Positions 15,816 to 17,619 of a stretch of DNA of 17,619 nucleotides are shown here, in pieces. Both the position numbers and the translations under genes were made by a program. Position 1 is the stretch's first letter. Every line of letters begins with the position of its first letter. Origin of the DNA: an uncultured Candidatus Altimarinota bacterium (GTDB lineage: Bacteria; Patescibacteriota; Gracilibacteria; BD1-5; UBA2023); assembly GCA_938036655.1 (NCBI GenBank), contig CALHQS010000020.1, forward strand, positions 1 to 17,619, read 5' to 3'. The notes beneath the pieces are model-generated. The model saw only the letters and a program-made list of their open reading frames with translations. It had not been told where the DNA came from and made no database searches.

Positions 15816-16406
15816 TTATCATCTTCATTTAAAGGCAGAAAGAAGAGTGATCTCATCCGCATATTCAATCGAGCCAGCATGTGGAAGCCCCTTAGAAAGC
15901 TGCGTAATCGTTACTTCTCGCGGCATTCGTTCTTTAATATACAATTTTGTCGCTTCCCCTTCAATATTGGGATTCATCGCTAAAATCACTTCAGAAATAT
16001 TATTTTCTTCAGTGATTCGAGAAAATAGCGAATCAAAATTCAGTTTGTCGGGGGTAATCCCAGCAATTGGTGAAATAGCTCCACCCAGTACAAAATACAT
16101 CCCACGATATACTCCGGTTCGCTCAATAGAAAGCATATCTAAATAATCTTCGACGACACAAAGAATATTTTTGTCACGAGAATGATCAGAACAAATTTTA
16201 CAAATATTTGAGCCCATATCAGTGAGGCCATGACATTCACTACACTCCTGAACGCTCGAATGTAATTTTCCAAGCGCTTCAGCAAAATTTTTCACATACG
16301 AACTATTGGCTTTAAGCAAAAAAAAGGCGAGTTTAGCCGCCGTTTTTTCGCCAATTCCTGGCAAATAGTGTATCATGTCAATAAGTCTTTTGAGTGCTTC
16401 TGGCAT
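15816..16406 (-). CDS. recR: Recombination mediator protein RecR (two UGA-Gly)
   Basis: Zinc-binding clamp that loads RecA with RecF and RecO during gap repair. 196 residues: helix-hairpin-helix LPGIGEKTAAKLA (15-27), zinc ligands C55, C58, C69, C72, Toprim domain (about 80-170) with VVEDYLDML and LAMNPNIEGEAT, and the C-terminal Walker-like segment GLPHAGSIEYADEITL. The frame continues past TGA at 15825-15827 as Gly194-Arg195-Gly196 and stops at TAA 15816-15818. The recovered Gly-Arg is the conserved end of RecR (compare AL-x-GR), good evidence that UGA is Gly. Its ATG overlaps the stop of the FtsL-like gene by one base (TAATG), so translation is coupled. Confidence 0.95.
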
Positions 16407-16771
16407 TAGTGATTCATAGTAAATTGTGTATCTTTGAGTACCAAAAATGATGAATTAGAAACATTTTCCATACGATTGATAATATCAGCATTCATCACGG
16501 TATCAATCGAGCGCCCCTCAGCAATACGGATATCAAGCAAATTTTCTTTGAGTTGAAGGGCACGCATTTCTACTTGCAATGTTCGGACATTATAGCCACG
16601 CGTCGCATTTTGGTTTTGCAAAAAGGCATAATAGATAAGCAATCCTCCGATCGCTAAAATTGCCAAAATAAAGGTCTGCGTATATGAAAATCTAAAATTT
16701 TCGCGAGCCACTTTTCTTTCTGAGAAAAATGGAATATGTCCTTTTTTTGCTACTAAAACATTAGCATTCAT
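16406..16771 (-). CDS. FtsL-like small membrane protein of the division cluster
   Basis: 121 residues: a charged cytoplasmic N-terminus (1-30), one membrane helix (about 31-51, TFILAILAIGGLLIYYAFL), and a 70-residue outer segment with a short coiled coil (VRTLQVEMRALQLKENLLDIR). The topology and the place directly after rsmH match ftsL in the dcw cluster, which forms the FtsQLB complex at the septum. There is no strong sequence motif, so the name rests on topology and position. It starts 9 bases after rsmH and overlaps recR by one base; the ftsI gene usual after ftsL is missing here. Confidence 0.55.
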   Translation of the reverse strand: MNANVLVAKKGHIPFFSERKVARENFRFSYTQTFILAILAIGGLLIYYAFLQNQNATRGYNVRTLQVEMRALQLKENLLDIRIAEGRSIDTVMNADIINRMENVSNSSFLVLKDTQFTMNH

Positions 16772-16780
16772 TGGAGGAAA

Positions 16781-17619
16781 TTAGGAAATTCGCTCATAAA
16801 TTCGAAGTTTTGCACTTCTTGCGCGAGGATTATTGTGAATTTCCTCCTCGCTTGGAGCAATTGGTTTTTTGTTTACTTTTTTAAATTTTGGTGGGACAAT
16901 TGTTTGTCCAGTGATTTCATCAATTTGTCCTTGTAGAAGTGGTGAGAAAAAATTTTTCACCAAACGATCTTCGATCGAATGAAATGTGATTACAGCAATT
17001 TGTCCGCCAATCCTGAGATTCTCTGTGGCCTGCTCAAGTGAACTCAGAATATGAGAAAACTCATCATTCACCGCAATTCGCAAGGCTTGAAAAACTCGTA
17101 ATGGTGATTTTTTATCAAAACTTGCTTTTTGAATCAAGTTCACCAATTTTTCGGTCGTATCAATTTTTTGAGTTTTTCGTGCTTCTACAATGGCGCGAGC
17201 AATAAAAATAGCTTTTTTCTCATCAGCATAATCCCAGAAAATCTTCTTAAGTTCATCTTCTGAAAGTGTCATCACCAAATCTTCAGCCGTTTTTCCTGTT
17301 GTGCGATTGAAGCGCATATCTAGTGGCCCATTAAATCGTACCGAGAATCCTCGTTCAGCATCATCATAATGAGCACTGGAAACTCCCAAATCATACAGAA
17401 TAAAATCAATATGTGGAAAGTTATTTTTCTCGAGAATGGCTTTAATATAAGCAAAACTCGAATTTTCTGAAATGTGCGAATCAAAATTTTCTAAAAACTG
17501 ATGAGCAAGAGCAATATTCGACGCATCCCTATCAATTCCGATACAAATTCCGTCTGAATCAAGGTTTTCAAGAAGCATTTTCGTATGACCACCCAGTCAT
17601 TGCGTCGCATCCACAACAT
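16781..17619 (-). CDS. rsmH: 16S rRNA (cytosine(1402)-N4)-methyltransferase, 5' end beyond the window (one UGA-Gly)
   Basis: SAM-dependent methyltransferase acting on 16S rRNA C1402, usually first in the dcw cluster. 278 residues are visible; about 25 to 35 N-terminal residues lie outside the window. The frame runs through TGA at 17597-17599, giving VVDATQGLGGHTKMLL, where RsmH has D-A-T-x-G-x-GGH, the SAM-binding loop. The UGA is the first Gly of that loop. Other signatures: GIDRDASNIA, FILYDLGVSSAHYDDAERGFS, GPLDMRF, RVFQALRIAVNDE, ITFHSIEDRLVKNFF and NPRARSAKLRIYER. Read with the standard code, a start at 17578 would lose the SAM motif. Confidence 0.95.

Noticed and set aside
17597..17599. 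UGA as tryptophan (code 4) or selenocysteine
   Set aside because: Conserved columns at UGA are glycine (RsmH, RecR, GlmU-like). There are too many sites for selenocysteine, in families that are not selenoproteins, and I did not see SECIS-like hairpins after them.

Overview
The window is about one-third G+C and reads as chromosomal DNA of a Candidate Phyla Radiation bacterium that uses genetic code 25, in which UGA means glycine (Absconditabacteria/SR1 or Gracilibacteria/BD1-5; I cannot tell which from this sequence). I find 17 to 18 in-frame TGA codons in nine or ten genes. Reading them as glycine restores full-length, alignable proteins. Several fall where the family has a conserved glycine: the SAM-binding loop of RsmH, the C-terminal Gly-Arg of RecR, and the hexapeptide domain of a GlmU-like enzyme. 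All 20 genes end in TAA; none ends in TAG or TGA. Under the standard code many of these genes would look split or truncated, so the CDS coordinates here are joined across TGA.

Layout. (1) 101-1711, plus: a Na+/phosphate cotransporter with a PhoU-like tail. (2) 1755-8203, minus: Nudix hydrolase and a degenerate metallo-beta-lactamase-fold protein, then an F-type ATP synthase operon atpB-E-F-H-A-G that stops before atpD and atpC, then an unrecognised 256-residue protein. (3) 8342-15743, plus: dnaN-pheS, an M16-like HxxEH protein, a degenerate AAA/DUF4143 protein, a GlmU-like nucleotidyltransferase/acyltransferase, a polysaccharide deacetylase and rplA. (4) 15816-17619, minus: rsmH (cut by the window end), an FtsL-like membrane protein and recR.

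Functionally the window mixes housekeeping (sliding clamp, Phe-tRNA synthetase, L1, RecR, RsmH), a proton-type ATP synthase, and envelope genes (sugar nucleotidyltransferase, deacetylase, FtsL-like). Transcription units are bounded by clear hairpin-plus-T terminators. Start codons lack Shine-Dalgarno sequences and follow A/T-rich runs, often TTTTT-ATG. At least two genes have a -10 box only 4 to 5 bases from ATG, suggesting leaderless mRNAs.

The most interesting parts are the recoded genes themselves, a pseudo-ATPase of the AAA/DUF4143 type whose ruined P-loop has three UGA-encoded glycines, the split ATP synthase operon with hairpins before the c-subunit gene, and a few orphan proteins. I see no tRNA, rRNA, CRISPR array, insertion sequence or replication origin, and no gene-free stretch above 300 bases.
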